Shown: positions 10,405 through 22,455 of the stretch, one piece after another
Layout: every line of letters starts with the position of its first letter
How positions within the stretch are numbered: position 1 is the stretch's first letter
Assembly (NCBI RefSeq): GCF_001667885.1
Contig: NZ_LZJW01000091.1
Location: 1-64,000 of the forward strand
DNA: 64,000 bases
From: Mycobacterium scrofulaceum
GTDB lineage: Bacteria; Actinomycetota; Actinomycetes; Mycobacteriales; Mycobacteriaceae
Direction of reading: 5' to 3'
The notes under the pieces: model-generated
Database searches by the model: none
What the model was told of the DNA's origin: nothing
Seen by the model: only the letters and a program-made list of their open reading frames with translations
Program-made: the position numbers and the translations under genes

Positions 10405-11358
10405 TCACTGCCGTCCCGCCATCGCCCCGCGGCGGCGGGACTCGACGAAACGGACGATGTCGGCGATCCAGTCGCGGTCGGTGCGCAGCGTCAGGATCGG
10501 CGCCCCGCAGCTGCGCACGGTGCGCGCCACCTCCGCGCGGTGCGCTGCGGCGGCCTTGGCGAAATCGTCGCGCAGCTGGGGATCGATGGTGAACTCGCGG
10601 GTGACCCCGGATTCGGCGTCCTGCAACACGACGTCGCCGATGTCGGGCAGCTCGACATCGCGGGGGTCGAGCACCTCGACGGCCAGCACCTCATGGCGCG
10701 CCGCGATCGCCCGCAGCGGACGCATCCAGTTGATCGGCCCCAGGAAGTCGCTGATGATCACCGCCATGCCGCGGCGGCGCTCCGGCCGGCGCAGCGCGTC
10801 GATGGTCGTCGCCAGATCCCCCCGCACCCCGACCGGCGCCCTGGGGGTGGTGGCGATGGTGCGCAGCAGCGTCTGTTCGTGCTGCCGCCCGGAGCGCGCC
10901 GGAACCCGGATCGTCGTCTGGCCGTTGGAGATCAGCGCGCCGAGCCGGTTACCGCCGCCGCTGTTGAGAAACGTGATCGCGGCCGCGGCCGCCACCGCCA
11001 GGTCCCGCTTCTCGCAACCCACGGTGCCGAAATCCAGGCTCGCCGACATGTCGACCACCAGCCACGTTTCCAGCTCGCGGTCGGCGATCATCTGCCGGAC
11101 GTGGGGGTGCGTCGTGCGCGCGGTGACCGCCCAGTCCATCCGCCGGACGTCGTCGCCGGGCTGGTACTCGCGCGATTCGCCCGGCTCGGAGCCCGGCCCC
11201 GGGATCAGGCCGAGGTGGTCACCGTGCAGGACGCCGTCGAGCTTGCGCTTGACCGTCAGCTCGAGTTGCCGCAGCGCCGCTGCCAGCTTCGGGTCGACGA
11301 TCTGCCCGCGCTGCATCGAGGGCGGATGCGTCACCGCCGGCTGCTTGGGATCCGTCAC
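10405..11358 (-). CDS. DUF58 protein, Rv1480 orthologue
   Basis: This 317-residue soluble protein contains the DUF58 signature [14 protein letters not shown] and a VWA-like core with [11 protein letters not shown]. The start GTG at 11358 overlaps the moxR1 stop by four bases, so translation is coupled. DUF58 proteins almost always pair with MoxR ATPases and VWA membrane proteins and are thought to link the ATPase to its target. No enzymatic residues can be assigned. Gene order matches M. tuberculosis Rv1479-Rv1481. Confidence 0.92.
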   Translation of the reverse strand: MTDPKQPAVTHPPSMQRGQIVDPKLAAALRQLELTVKRKLDGVLHGDHLGLIPGPGSEPGESREYQPGDDVRRMDWAVTARTTHPHVRQMIADRELETWLVVDMSASLDFGTVGCEKRDLAVAAAAAITFLNSGGGNRLGALISNGQTTIRVPARSGRQHEQTLLRTIATTPRAPVGVRGDLATTIDALRRPERRRGMAVIISDFLGPINWMRPLRAIAARHEVLAVEVLDPRDVELPDIGDVVLQDAESGVTREFTIDPQLRDDFAKAAAAHRAEVARTVRSCGAPILTLRTDRDWIADIVRFVESRRRGAMAGRQ

Positions 11359-12488
11359 CGACCGCTAGCCGCGCCGGCGGGCTGCATCACCGGGGGCACC
11401 GACTGCCCCTGCTGCGGAACGGCATTGACCTGAGGCAGGGCGACCGTCTGCAGCACCCGGTTGATGACGATCTCCGGCGAGATCTCGTCGGCGAGCGCGT
11501 CGTACGTCAGCACCAACCGGTGGCGCAGCACGTCGGGAATGACGTCCACGACGTCTTGCGGGATCACGTAATCGCGGCCGCGCACCAGCGCCAGCGAGCG
11601 CGACGCGGCGATGATGCCCAGCGAGGCGCGTGGGGACGCACCGAACGAAATCCAGGTCTTGACGTCGTTCATGCCCAGCTGCTCGGGGTGGCGGGTGGCG
11701 GTCACGACGCGCACCACGTAGTCGACCAGCGCGTGGTGGACGAAGTTGTTGGCCGCGATGTCCTGCAGCCGGATCAGGTCGCCGGTGTTCAGGATCTGCT
11801 TGGGCTCGGGCGGACGCACGCCCATCCGGTAGATGATCTCGCGTTCCTCTTCGGGCGACGGGTAGCCGACGTTGATCTTGAACAGGAAGCGGTCGCGCTG
11901 GGCCTCGGGCAGCGGGTAGACGCCCTCGTGCTCGATCGGGTTCTGGGTGGCCATCACCAGGAACGGGTTGGGCAGGTCGAACGTCTTGCCGCCGATCGAC
12001 ACGTGGCGTTCCTGCATGACCTCCAGCAGCGCCGACTGCACCTTGGCCGGCGCGCGGTTGATCTCGTCGGCAAGCAGGAAGTTCACCACCACCGGGCCGA
12101 GCTCGGTGTCGAATTCTTCCTTGCCCTGACGGTAGATGCGGGTACCGATGATGTCGGTGGGCACCAGGTCGGGCGTGAACTGGATGCGGGCGAACGTTCC
12201 GCCCACCACCTTGGCGAAGGTCTCGACGGCCAGCGTCTTGGCCACGCCGGGAACGCCCTCGAGCAACACGTGGCCCTTGGAGAGCAGGCCGACCAGCATC
12301 CGCTCGACCAGCTGGTCCTGGCCGACGATGATCCGCTTGACCTCGAAGATGGCCCGCTCCAGGGTGTGCACCTCGGCGGCCAGGCCGTTGCCGCCGCCGG
12401 ACGGCGCCTCATGGGCCGGCGAGCCGGAAGGACCACCCGGGCCCGGGTAACCGCTGGCGCCCTGAGGCGGCCCACCTGCTGCTGTCAT
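11355..12488 (-). CDS. moxR1: MoxR-type AAA ATPase
   Basis: This 377-residue chaperone-like ATPase has a disordered Gly/Pro-rich N-terminus. The Walker A-like segment is LEGVPGVAKTLAVE, Walker B is LLADEINRAPAK, and a sensor 1 asparagine lies in ATQNPIEHEGVYPLPEAQRDRF. The start ATG at 12488 (MTAAGGPPQG) gives exactly the M. tuberculosis Rv1479 length; an upstream in-frame extension lacks a ribosome-binding site. It heads the moxR1-DUF58-VWA operon. It is about 160 bp from ripB on the same strand. Confidence 0.95.
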   Translation of the reverse strand: MTAAGGPPQGASGYPGPGGPSGSPAHEAPSGGGNGLAAEVHTLERAIFEVKRIIVGQDQLVERMLVGLLSKGHVLLEGVPGVAKTLAVETFAKVVGGTFARIQFTPDLVPTDIIGTRIYRQGKEEFDTELGPVVVNFLLADEINRAPAKVQSALLEVMQERHVSIGGKTFDLPNPFLVMATQNPIEHEGVYPLPEAQRDRFLFKINVGYPSPEEEREIIYRMGVRPPEPKQILNTGDLIRLQDIAANNFVHHALVDYVVRVVTATRHPEQLGMNDVKTWISFGASPRASLGIIAASRSLALVRGRDYVIPQDVVDVIPDVLRHRLVLTYDALADEISPEIVINRVLQTVALPQVNAVPQQGQSVPPVMQPAGAASGR

Positions 12489-12651
12489 CAATAACCCTCC
12501 ACAGCTCATTCGGACACGACTGCTTGCACCACCACTGTCGTGGGGCCGCGACGTGCCCGCGTCCAACTATTCCAGGCCCGCCGGATTCCGTCGACGCTGG
12601 TGGTTCGCCCCCGGCGTCCAGCCGGGCGGGCCGCCCAGCAACGAACCTGGA

Positions 12652-13386
12652 TCAGTACTCGATGATCCTAGTCAGGAACGGCGTCATGCCGGGCTTGCGA
12701 ACCGGGCTGACGGTGACGTGACCCGCGAGGCTGGACGCCTCCAGCATCTGGCCGTTGCCCAGATACATCGTCACGTGCTGGCCGCCGTTCGGGCCGTAGA
12801 AGATCAGGTCGCCGCGCCGGGCCTGGTCGGGCGGGATGTGCCGGCCGGCGTTGTACTGGTCGCCGGAGAACCGCGGAATCAGGACGCCGACCCCGGCGAA
12901 GCCGTACCGCATCAGGCCCGAGCAGTCGAAGCCGGTGATGTTCGCGCCGTCGCCGACGCCCTTGCTCGGGCCGTCCAGCGAACCACCGCCCCACGAGTAG
13001 GGCACGCCCATCTGCGACCCCATCCGCTTGATCACGTACTCGATGGCCTGGCGGCCGTAGACTCGCGGGATCTTGCCGCCCGGGTTGGTGGGGCTGGCCG
13101 CGGTCGGAGCGGGATCGCCCAGGATGTTGATTCCGAGTCCGCCGAGGAATTGCCGGCCGAGGTCCATCGTCGTTTGGGTGGCCTGGGCGGTGGCCTGCAG
13201 CGACGCGTTGGCGACGGCAAGAGGATCACCCGGAGCGCCGGCGCTGATCGTCGCCGGCAGGGTGGGATCCCACCCACCGGGGTCGGCCACGGCGACGGGC
13301 GTCGGGGCGGCGACAGCCAACATCAGCCCGGCCACCACGGTGGTGATCCAGGTGAGGTTGATCAGGCGAATCCGCTTGCGGCGCAT
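12652..13386 (-). CDS. ripB: Secreted NlpC/P60 peptidoglycan endopeptidase RipB
   Basis: The product is a 244-residue precursor with a Sec signal peptide (MRRKRIRLINLTWITT through PVAVADP). It is followed by a short linker and a C-terminal NlpC/P60 domain. The catalytic Cys lies in TGFDCSGLMRY, the His in GGQHVTMYLGNG, and the RRGDLIFYGP strand is present. It cleaves between D-Glu and meso-diaminopimelate in the peptide stem. The ATG at 13386 is preferred by alignment with Rv1478 and a GGGGAG just upstream, although that spacing is tight; ATG 13407 is the alternative. It follows ripA by 25 bp. Confidence 0.94.
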   Translation of the reverse strand: MRRKRIRLINLTWITTVVAGLMLAVAAPTPVAVADPGGWDPTLPATISAGAPGDPLAVANASLQATAQATQTTMDLGRQFLGGLGINILGDPAPTAASPTNPGGKIPRVYGRQAIEYVIKRMGSQMGVPYSWGGGSLDGPSKGVGDGANITGFDCSGLMRYGFAGVGVLIPRFSGDQYNAGRHIPPDQARRGDLIFYGPNGGQHVTMYLGNGQMLEASSLAGHVTVSPVRKPGMTPFLTRIIEY

Positions 13387-13411
13387 GGCTCCCCGTTCGA
13401 TTCTCATTCGT

Positions 13412-14845
13412 TCACCACTCGATGTAGCGGACTACGTAGGGCGTCATGCCGCTGGTGCGCACCGGCGCGACCCGGACCTTCAGCCCGATGTCGGGGGCCT
13501 CGAGCATCTGCCCGTCACCGAGGTAGATCGTCACGTGCTGGCTACCGCCGGGGCCGTAGAAGATCACGTCGCCGCGGCGCATCTGCGAGGAGGGGATCTT
13601 GCGGCCCAGGTTGTACTGCGAGCCCGAGTAGTGCGGCAGCTTGATGCCCACCCCGGCGAACGAGTACAGGACGAGACCCGAGCAGTCGAAGCCGGTGATG
13701 CCGGCGCCCGAGTCGATGCCCTTGCTGGGCCCGGCGGCGTTGCCACCGCCCCAGGAGTACGGCACGCCGATCTGCGACATGCCGCGCCGGATCACGTATT
13801 CGGTGGCCTGGCGGCCGTACACCCGCGGGATCCGCCCGGACGTCCCGCCGGGGGCCGCGTTGGTGATGCCGGTGTCATCGGGCTTGAGGATGCCGAGTTG
13901 CTGCAGGAAGTTGCGGCCCAGTCCGGCGGTGACCTGCGTCGAGGTGGCCGAGATGCCCAGCACCTGGTTGATGACCGCGATCGGGTCACCGGGGACGTTG
14001 GCGCTCGGGATCATCGGCAGGGTGGGGTCCCAGGCGCCGTCCCACCGGCGGGCTCCGGCCCGCGGCGCCGGCGCACCCGGCGAGCCGGTCTCCCACCGGT
14101 CGCCCGATGCCGGGGCGGACGCGCCCGGGCCGGTCGACCACTGCCGTTTGGCGGCGTCGAGTTTCGCCTGGGCCTCGTCGCGTTCGGCGGCGAGTCGGGT
14201 GACCTGTTCGCGCTGTTCGTCGAACTTGCGCTTGGAATCGGTCAGGGCCGCCACCGCGGCGTCCTGGCTGCCCTTGGCGTCGGCGGCGGCCTTGTCGGCC
14301 TTCTGCTTGGCGAGCCGCGCCGCCGATTCCTTGTTCACCTGTTCGGTGCGCGCCCGCTGCAGCTTGGCCATCACGGTTTGGGAACTCGCGGACAGGGTCT
14401 TGGCGGCGGCCTCGGTCGCGATGATCTCGTCGGGACTGCTGGCGGTCAGGTAACTGCTCGACGGGCCGTTCATATAGGTGGCCGCGGCGAACGTGTCGAA
14501 CCGCTGTTGCGCCGCGGCGATCGCGGCGTTGGCGTCTTTGACGGCCTGCTGGCTGGCCTCCAGGTCGTGTTGGGCGGCGACGGCGTTGTCGCGGGAGGTT
14601 TCGACGTCGACCAGGGCCTTGTTGACGCTTTCCTGTTCCGTCTGGATTTCGGCGCTCAGGTTCTCCAGGCGCTGGTTGGCCTTGGCGACGTTGGCGATCA
14701 GACCGGCCAGGTTGTCGGTTCCGGGATCAGCCTGGGCGAGCCCCGGCGTACAGAGCAGCAGGGCCACGCTCACGACTGATGGCACGACCGGCCGGACCAG
14801 CCTCGCGACCGGCCGCGCAGCGGAGCCCGGGCGTGTGCGTCTCAT
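13412..14845 (-). CDS. ripA: Secreted NlpC/P60 peptidoglycan endopeptidase RipA
   Basis: The 477-residue precursor has a signal peptide ending near GLAQADP. It continues with a long Ala/Gln/Lys coiled-coil autoinhibitory domain (about residues 45-250) and a Pro/Gly linker. The C-terminal NlpC/P60 domain has its catalytic Cys in GFDCSGLVLYS, its His in GSQHVTIYLGDG, and the RRGDVIFYGPG core. RipA separates daughter cells at the septum and partners with RpfB; it is activated by proteolytic removal of the coiled coil. It is first in the ripA-ripB operon. A GTCAC direct repeat upstream suggests MtrA control. Confidence 0.96.
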   Translation of the reverse strand: MRRTRPGSAARPVARLVRPVVPSVVSVALLLCTPGLAQADPGTDNLAGLIANVAKANQRLENLSAEIQTEQESVNKALVDVETSRDNAVAAQHDLEASQQAVKDANAAIAAAQQRFDTFAAATYMNGPSSSYLTASSPDEIIATEAAAKTLSASSQTVMAKLQRARTEQVNKESAARLAKQKADKAAADAKGSQDAAVAALTDSKRKFDEQREQVTRLAAERDEAQAKLDAAKRQWSTGPGASAPASGDRWETGSPGAPAPRAGARRWDGAWDPTLPMIPSANVPGDPIAVINQVLGISATSTQVTAGLGRNFLQQLGILKPDDTGITNAAPGGTSGRIPRVYGRQATEYVIRRGMSQIGVPYSWGGGNAAGPSKGIDSGAGITGFDCSGLVLYSFAGVGIKLPHYSGSQYNLGRKIPSSQMRRGDVIFYGPGGSQHVTIYLGDGQMLEAPDIGLKVRVAPVRTSGMTPYVVRYIEW

Positions 14846-15001
14846 TCGACTCAGGTCTCCTACGGCTCAACGCGACGGGCGGCGCCGGCCACAGGGCTCT
14901 CAGGAGGCGCCAAAGACAACACCAGCATCATTTGCACCGTACGTCACACTCTTGGGCGTGCAAACGCTCCACGGAAATCGCACTCTCTACGTGCGTTTAA
15001 T

Positions 15002-15017
15002 GTGACCGAACGGTGAC
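15002..15017 (-). promoter_or_regulatory. GTCAC-N6-GTCAC direct repeat upstream of ripA (MtrA-like site)
   Basis: Read toward ripA the sequence is GTCACCGTTCGGTCAC, two GTCAC repeats 11 bp apart, centred about 165 bp before the ripA ATG. Tandem GTCAC-like repeats are reported for the response regulator MtrA, and ripA is a reported MtrA-regulated gene. The assignment here is by resemblance only. Confidence 0.45.
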
Positions 15018-15084
15018 CTGGCGTGTTTGCCGCGGCGGCCGGCGCGCGAACGACCGACCGGGCGCGCCGCGCCGGAAAGCGTGG

Positions 15085-15633
15085 CTAGGCCGTATTGGTC
15101 GGCGTCACTTCCTGCGCTCCCGCCGAATCCGCCGGGGTTGCTGACCGCCGGGCGCGAACCTGCAGGAGGCGGGTGCCGACGGCGGCCGCGAAGACCGCGA
15201 GCAGCAGGAAGATGGTGAGCCCCGTCCACGGGAACTCGTGGCCCTCCAACTCGCCCACGAAATGCTGCGCCGAAACCACCGGGTTGCCGGTCTTGGCGAT
15301 GTCCTCGCCGGCCTCCAGGGTGACCCGTGGGAACTGGGTGCTGTAGCTGCCGACGTAGCTGGGGCTGAGCGTCAGGACGGTCGAATCGTGGTAGTCGGCG
15401 CCGACCACCGTGGAGATGTCGCGCAGCGGGGTGTCGTTGGGCGGGTTGTGATCGAGCAGCACGATCTTGAGGTTGATGCCGTGCGCGCGCGCCTGGTTGA
15501 CGACGTCGAGCAGCGCGGGCAGGGCCGCGGGCGGCGCGCTGACGCCATCGGTGGCGACCTGCGCCTTGATCGCGGCCATGTCGACGTCTTGGGGAATGTA
15601 GAGCGGCAGGACGAAGGATTCGTGCCCGGTCAT
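15085..15633 (-). CDS. Membrane protein, Rv1476 orthologue
   Basis: This 182-residue protein consists of a soluble N-terminal ~135 residues with alternating strands (FVLPLYIPQDVDMAAIKAQVATDG) and a single C-terminal transmembrane helix (about residues 138-158). A basic/polar tail follows. The region resembles TPM-like modules of the Rv1476 family; no catalytic residues are identifiable. The start ATG at 15633 is chosen over upstream arginine-rich alternatives because the orthologue begins there and an AGGAGG-type sequence precedes it. It sits in front of ripA but is separated by about 240 bp, so it has its own promoter. Confidence 0.85.
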   Translation of the reverse strand: MTGHESFVLPLYIPQDVDMAAIKAQVATDGVSAPPAALPALLDVVNQARAHGINLKIVLLDHNPPNDTPLRDISTVVGADYHDSTVLTLSPSYVGSYSTQFPRVTLEAGEDIAKTGNPVVSAQHFVGELEGHEFPWTGLTIFLLLAVFAAAVGTRLLQVRARRSATPADSAGAQEVTPTNTA

Positions 15634-15784
15634 GTGTCCCTCCTGCTGCACCGTCACACTGGCGTGGCGCTCGGCCACCGCGGTCACTCTAGCGCGACGG
15701 CGCACGCGCATTCGGGGGACGCGGGGGGTTTAAACCGTCGACTTACGCGATAAGACTGGACCTACGGGCGCCCCCGCCGTATTG

Positions 15785-15800
15785 CAGGACAAGCGTACTG
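15785..15800. promoter_or_regulatory. AcnR operator (CAGNAC-N3-CGTACTG) in the acn promoter
   Basis: The sequence CAGGACAAGCGTACTG matches every fixed base of the C. glutamicum AcnR consensus CAGNACnnnCGTACTG. It lies 65 bp upstream of the acn GTG and directly before a -10-like TAAAGT (15802-15807), so occupancy would block RNA polymerase. The gene for the TetR-type AcnR homologue is directly downstream of acn. Confidence 0.8.
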
Positions 15801-15864
15801 TTAAAGTAGCAACGCACCGCCGACACGGCCCGTCGACGGAAGAACTTAATCCTTGGGAGTTGAA

Positions 15865-18681
<2,817 letters not shown>

Positions 18682-18690
18682 CCGTCGCCT

Positions 18691-19272
18691 GTGCCCAAAG
18701 TCAGCGAGGACCATCTGGCGGCTCGCCGCCGCCAGATCCTCGACGGCGCGCGCCGCTGCTTCGCCGAATACGGCTACGACAAGGCCACGGTGCGGCGGCT
18801 GGAGACGGCCATCGGCATGTCGCGTGGCGCGATCTTCCACCACTTCCGTGACAAGGACGCGCTGTTCTTCGCGCTGGCGCACGAGGACGCCGAGCGGATG
18901 GCCGACGTGGCGTCGCGCGAGGGCCTCATCCAGGTGATGCGCGACATGCTCGCCGCGCCCGAGGAGTTCGACTGGCTGGCCACCCGGTTGGAGATCGCCC
19001 GCAAGCTACGCAACGACCCCGAGTTCAGCCGCGGCTGGGCGGAGCGGTCCGCGGAACTGGCGGCGGCCACGACCGATCGGCTGCGCCGGCAGAAGGAGGC
19101 GCACCGGGTCCGCGACGACGTTCCCGGCGACGTGTTGCAGTGCTACCTGGAGTTGGTACTCGACGGCCTGGTGGCGCGGCTGGCGTCAGGCGAGGACCCG
19201 CGGCGGTTGTCCGCGGTGCTCGACCTGGTGGAGAAGTCGGTGCGCCGCAACGACTCTGGGCCGCGGGCGTAG
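18691..19272 (+). CDS. acnR: TetR-family repressor of aconitase (AcnR homologue, Rv1474c)
   Basis: This 193-residue TetR protein has its N-terminal helix-turn-helix at about residues 25-50 (ATVRRLETAIGMSRGAIFHHFRDKDALF). It has a typical all-alpha ligand/dimer domain. The GTG start at 18691 follows the acn stop by nine bases, so the repressor and its target form one unit. In C. glutamicum AcnR represses acn, and Rv1474c of M. tuberculosis is reported as an iron-responsive repressor of aconitase. The perfect consensus operator at 15785-15800 supports the same autoregulated circuit here. Confidence 0.92.
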   Translation: MPKVSEDHLAARRRQILDGARRCFAEYGYDKATVRRLETAIGMSRGAIFHHFRDKDALFFALAHEDAERMADVASREGLIQVMRDMLAAPEEFDWLATRLEIARKLRNDPEFSRGWAERSAELAAATTDRLRRQKEAHRVRDDVPGDVLQCYLELVLDGLVARLASGEDPRRLSAVLDLVEKSVRRNDSGPRA

Positions 19273-19283
19273 CCGCGCCTTCG

Positions 19284-19493
19284 TTAGACCCGTGCGGATC
19301 GCGCGGTGCGGTTGGGCCCGCCCCGGCTGCGCATCGTGGCGCCCGCTTGCAGCAGCAGGCTGTGTATCGATCCGTACGACCGTCCGGTGGACGCGGCCAG
19401 CGTGCGGATGCTGGCCCCGCCCTCGTAGGCGTTACGCAGCTCGGACAACAACTCCTCGCGGGTCTTCTTCGACCTTTGCAGTGTCCTTTTCAT
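19284..19493 (-). CDS. Small helix-turn-helix protein, Rv1473A orthologue
   Basis: This 69-residue basic protein consists essentially of one helix-turn-helix of the resolvase/Lsr2-like type (LLSELRNAYEGGASIRTLAASTGRSYGSIHSLLLQAG) followed by an arginine-rich tail. It is a putative DNA-binding protein with unknown targets. It lies between the convergent acnR and the ABC-F gene, as Rv1473A does in M. tuberculosis. It could regulate the ABC-F gene, but nothing in the sequence proves this. Confidence 0.85.
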   Translation of the reverse strand: MKRTLQRSKKTREELLSELRNAYEGGASIRTLAASTGRSYGSIHSLLLQAGATMRSRGGPNRTARSARV

Positions 19494-19586
19494 GGATGTC
19501 CTTCGCAGCCGAGCACGAGCGCAAGCACCTAAGAGTAGGAACCCGAAGTCGGCCGCGGGCCGATTTGGACGAAAAGTATCCAGAAG

Positions 19587-21215
19587 TCAGGCGAGTTCGA
19601 TGAGGTCCCGGTATTCGTCGGACCAGAAGTCCTCGGTGCCGTCGGGCAGCAGCACAACCCGCTGCGGGTCGAGCGCCTCGGCCGCTCCCGGATCGTGCGT
19701 CACCAGCACCACCGCGCCCTGGTAACTGCGCAGCGCGTCCAGCACCTGTTCGCGCGAGGCGGGATCGAGGTTGTTCGTCGGTTCGTCGAGCAGCAGGACG
19801 TTCGCCGTCGAAGCCACCAGCCCGGCCAGCGCGAGCCGCGTCTTCTCACCGCCCGACAGCGTGCCCGCCGGTTGGTCGAGTTGAGGTCCGCTGAACATGA
19901 ACGCGCCCAGCAGTCCGCGCAGGTCCTGCTCGCCCGTGTCGGGCGCGGCGTGCCGGATGTTCTCCCACACGCTGGCGTCGTTGTCGAGCGTGTCGTGCTC
20001 CTGGGCGAAATAGCCCATGCGCAAGCCGTGTCCGGGCTCCAGCCCGCCGGTGTCGGGCTCCTCGGTGCCGGCCAGCAGTCGCAGCAGCGTGGTTTTGCCG
20101 GCACCGTTCAGCCCCAGGACCACCACCCGCGAACCGCGGTCGATGGCCAGGTCCACGCCCGTGAAGACCTCCAGCGACCCGTATGACTTGCTCAGTCCCT
20201 TGGCCACCAGCGGGGTGCGCCCGCACGGGGCGGGGGTAGGGAACTTGATGCGGGCGACCTTGTCGGCGACCCGCTCTTCGTCGAGCGCCGCCATCATCCG
20301 GTCGGCGCGGCGCAACATGTTCTGCGCGGCAACGGCTTTCGTGGCCTTGGCGCCCAGCTTCGCGGCCTGCGTGCGCAGCGCGGTGGCCTTGCGTTCGGCG
20401 TTGGCGCGCTCACGGCGGCGCCGCTGCTCGTCGGTGGCCCGGGCGTCCAGGTACTTCTGCCAGCCCATGTTGTAGACGTCGACCTCGCCGCGCACGGCGT
20501 CCAGAAACCACACCCGGTTGACGACATCGGCGAGCAACTCGACGTTGTGGCTGATGATCACCAGCCCGCCGGTGTGGGCGCGCAGGAAATCGCGCAGCCA
20601 GCCAACCGAATCCGCGTCCAGGTGGTTGGTGGGCTCGTCGAGCAGCAGCGTGGTCGACGAACCGGCACCGGTGTCGGACGCGGCGAACAGGATCCGCGCC
20701 AACTCGACTCGGCGGCGTTGCCCTCCGGACAGCGTGCGCAGCTGCTGCGTCAGCACCCGGTCGGGCAAGCCGAGGCTGGCGCAGATGCGGCTGGCCTCGC
20801 TCTCGGCGCCGTAGCCGCCCAACGCGACGAACCGCTCCTCCAGCTGCCCGTAGCGGCGAATGGCGCGGTCCCGGGCATCGTCGTCGGCGACCTCGGCCAT
20901 CAATGCCTGCTGCTTCTCCAGGTCGGTGAGCAGAACGTCCAGGCCGCGCGCGGACAACACCCGGTCGCGGGCCAGCACGTCGAGGTCGCCCTCCTTGGGA
21001 TCCTGTGGCAGGTAACCGATTTCGCCGGCGCGCACCACCGACCCGGCGTACGGTTCGGTCTCCCCGGCCAGGATGCGCAGGGTGGTCGTCTTGCCGGCGC
21101 CGTTGCGACCGACCAGCCCGATGCGGTCGCCGGGCTGCACGCGCAGGTCCGGCCCGTCGGGTGAGAGCAGGATGCGCGCACCAGCGCGGACCTCGAGGTC
21201 CGTGGCCGTGATCAC
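19587..21215 (-). CDS. ABC-F family ATPase, Rv1473 orthologue
   Basis: This 542-residue protein has two fused nucleotide-binding domains and no transmembrane segment. Walker A motifs are GRNGAGKTT and GLNGAGKTTLLRLLAG. Signature motifs are LSGGQRRRVELARILF and LSGGEKTRLALAGL, and Walker B motifs are LLLDEPTNHLD and LLLDEPTNNLD. A charged interdomain linker (about residues 240-310) is present. ABC-F proteins act on the ribosomal E site as translation factors or antibiotic-protection factors rather than transporters. Which applies here cannot be told from sequence. It is followed 20 bp upstream by echA12 on the same strand. Confidence 0.94.
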   Translation of the reverse strand: MITATDLEVRAGARILLSPDGPDLRVQPGDRIGLVGRNGAGKTTTLRILAGETEPYAGSVVRAGEIGYLPQDPKEGDLDVLARDRVLSARGLDVLLTDLEKQQALMAEVADDDARDRAIRRYGQLEERFVALGGYGAESEASRICASLGLPDRVLTQQLRTLSGGQRRRVELARILFAASDTGAGSSTTLLLDEPTNHLDADSVGWLRDFLRAHTGGLVIISHNVELLADVVNRVWFLDAVRGEVDVYNMGWQKYLDARATDEQRRRRERANAERKATALRTQAAKLGAKATKAVAAQNMLRRADRMMAALDEERVADKVARIKFPTPAPCGRTPLVAKGLSKSYGSLEVFTGVDLAIDRGSRVVVLGLNGAGKTTLLRLLAGTEEPDTGGLEPGHGLRMGYFAQEHDTLDNDASVWENIRHAAPDTGEQDLRGLLGAFMFSGPQLDQPAGTLSGGEKTRLALAGLVASTANVLLLDEPTNNLDPASREQVLDALRSYQGAVVLVTHDPGAAEALDPQRVVLLPDGTEDFWSDEYRDLIELA

Positions 21216-21236
21216 ATCTACTCCCTTATGTCGTGG

Positions 21237-22046
21237 CTACTTGTCGTCGGTGAAAACCGCGGGGCGTCGCTCCGCGCGCGCGGCAACCGCTTCTTCGAAG
21301 TTGGCGGTGAGCAGACGGACGAACAGCTGACCCAAGCCTTCGGCTTGCATGTGCCCCTCCAGGCTACCGGCGTCCAGTCCACTCCACAGTGTGCGCTTGG
21401 TCAATTCGATTCCCGGCCGCGAGAACGCCGCTATCCGGGCGGCGATCGCGTAGCAGGTGTCCAGCAGCTGCTCGTCGGGCACCTGACACGACACCAGCCC
21501 GATTCGCTCGGCCTCCTCGGCGGTGACGTCGCGGCCGGTCAACATGATCTCGAACGCCCGCGACGATCCGATCGCCCTGGGCAGCAGGTAGGAGAGCCCC
21601 AGCTCGCTGGCGGTCAGGCCGTTGTTGATGCCGGCCGCGCGAAAATACGCGCCGGTCGCGGCGACCCGGATGTCGGCCGCCAGCGCCAAACACAATCCCC
21701 CGCCGATGGCCGGGCCGTTGACCGCGGCGATGACAGGCTGATGCAGGCGGCGCAGCCCCAGGATGACCTCATCGAGGACCTCCATGGAGCGCAGCGCGTA
21801 GGTGGGGCGGGTCAAGCCCTCGACGTGGGGCACCGAGCCCGCGGACTTGTGGTCCGCCCCCGAGGAGAATCCCCGCCCCGCCCCGGTCAGCACGACCACG
21901 CGCACGGAATTGTCGTACCTGACCTTCTCCAGGGCCTCTTTCAAAGGCACCATGACGTCGAACGCCATGGAGTTCATTCGCTCGGGCCGATTGAGGGTAA
22001 TCAGCGCGACGCCGGGCCGCGGGTGTTCTACCAGTACCAGACTCAC
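21237..22046 (-). CDS. echA12: Enoyl-CoA hydratase/isomerase family protein, EchA12 (Rv1472) orthologue
   Basis: This 269-residue crotonase-fold protein has the oxyanion-hole segments GRGFSSGAD and NGPAIGGG. By visual alignment with mitochondrial crotonase, the two catalytic glutamates (in GGGCEL and QPE) appear replaced: here the sequence reads GGGLCLA and FRAAGI. A classical hydration activity is therefore doubtful, and another crotonase-family reaction or a non-catalytic role is possible. The C-terminal helix domain is complete. It lies 55 bp after the thioredoxin gene, as in M. tuberculosis Rv1471-Rv1472. Confidence 0.88.
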   Translation of the reverse strand: MSLVLVEHPRPGVALITLNRPERMNSMAFDVMVPLKEALEKVRYDNSVRVVVLTGAGRGFSSGADHKSAGSVPHVEGLTRPTYALRSMEVLDEVILGLRRLHQPVIAAVNGPAIGGGLCLALAADIRVAATGAYFRAAGINNGLTASELGLSYLLPRAIGSSRAFEIMLTGRDVTAEEAERIGLVSCQVPDEQLLDTCYAIAARIAAFSRPGIELTKRTLWSGLDAGSLEGHMQAEGLGQLFVRLLTANFEEAVAARAERRPAVFTDDK

Positions 22047-22101
22047 CCAAGCAACCTAGCGCGTAGCTGGGTCCAGCCCCGCGTGCGCCGCGATGTAGGG
22101 G

Positions 22102-22455
22102 CTATTCGCCCTGGCCGGCCTGGGCCGCGTCGACGTCGAACGCCTTGATTTGCTGAACGAGGTCCTCCAGCGCCGCCGGCGGCAGCGCCCCGGCCTGGTT
22201 GAACAGCAGTTTGCCCTTCTTGAAGGCCATCAGCGTCGGGATGGACCGGATCTGGGCGGCGGCGGCCAGCTGCTGCTCGGCCTCGGTGTCGACCTTGGCG
22301 TGGACGATGTCGGGGTGCTTCTCCGCGGAGGCCTGGAAAGTGGGCCCGAACTGGCGGCACGGCCCGCACCAGGACGCCCAGAAATCGACGAGCACGATGT
22401 CGTTGCCCTCGATGGTTTCGTTGAACTTCTCAGCGGTGAGATCGAGTGTTGTCAC
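22102..22455 (-). CDS. trxB1: Thioredoxin, TrxB1 (Rv1471) orthologue
   Basis: This 117-residue thioredoxin has the active-site motif WASWCGPCRQFGPTF and the cis-proline loop IRSIPTLMAFKKGK, so it is redox-competent. The GTG at 22455 (VTTLDLTAEKF) aligns with the M. tuberculosis start; the preceding in-frame bases contain a GTT, not a start codon. It is transcribed divergently from fadE15. In M. tuberculosis trxA, ctpD and PE_PGRS29 stand between these two genes. All three are absent here, so this is the only thioredoxin gene seen at this locus. Confidence 0.93.
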   Translation of the reverse strand: MTTLDLTAEKFNETIEGNDIVLVDFWASWCGPCRQFGPTFQASAEKHPDIVHAKVDTEAEQQLAAAAQIRSIPTLMAFKKGKLLFNQAGALPPAALEDLVQQIKAFDVDAAQAGQGE

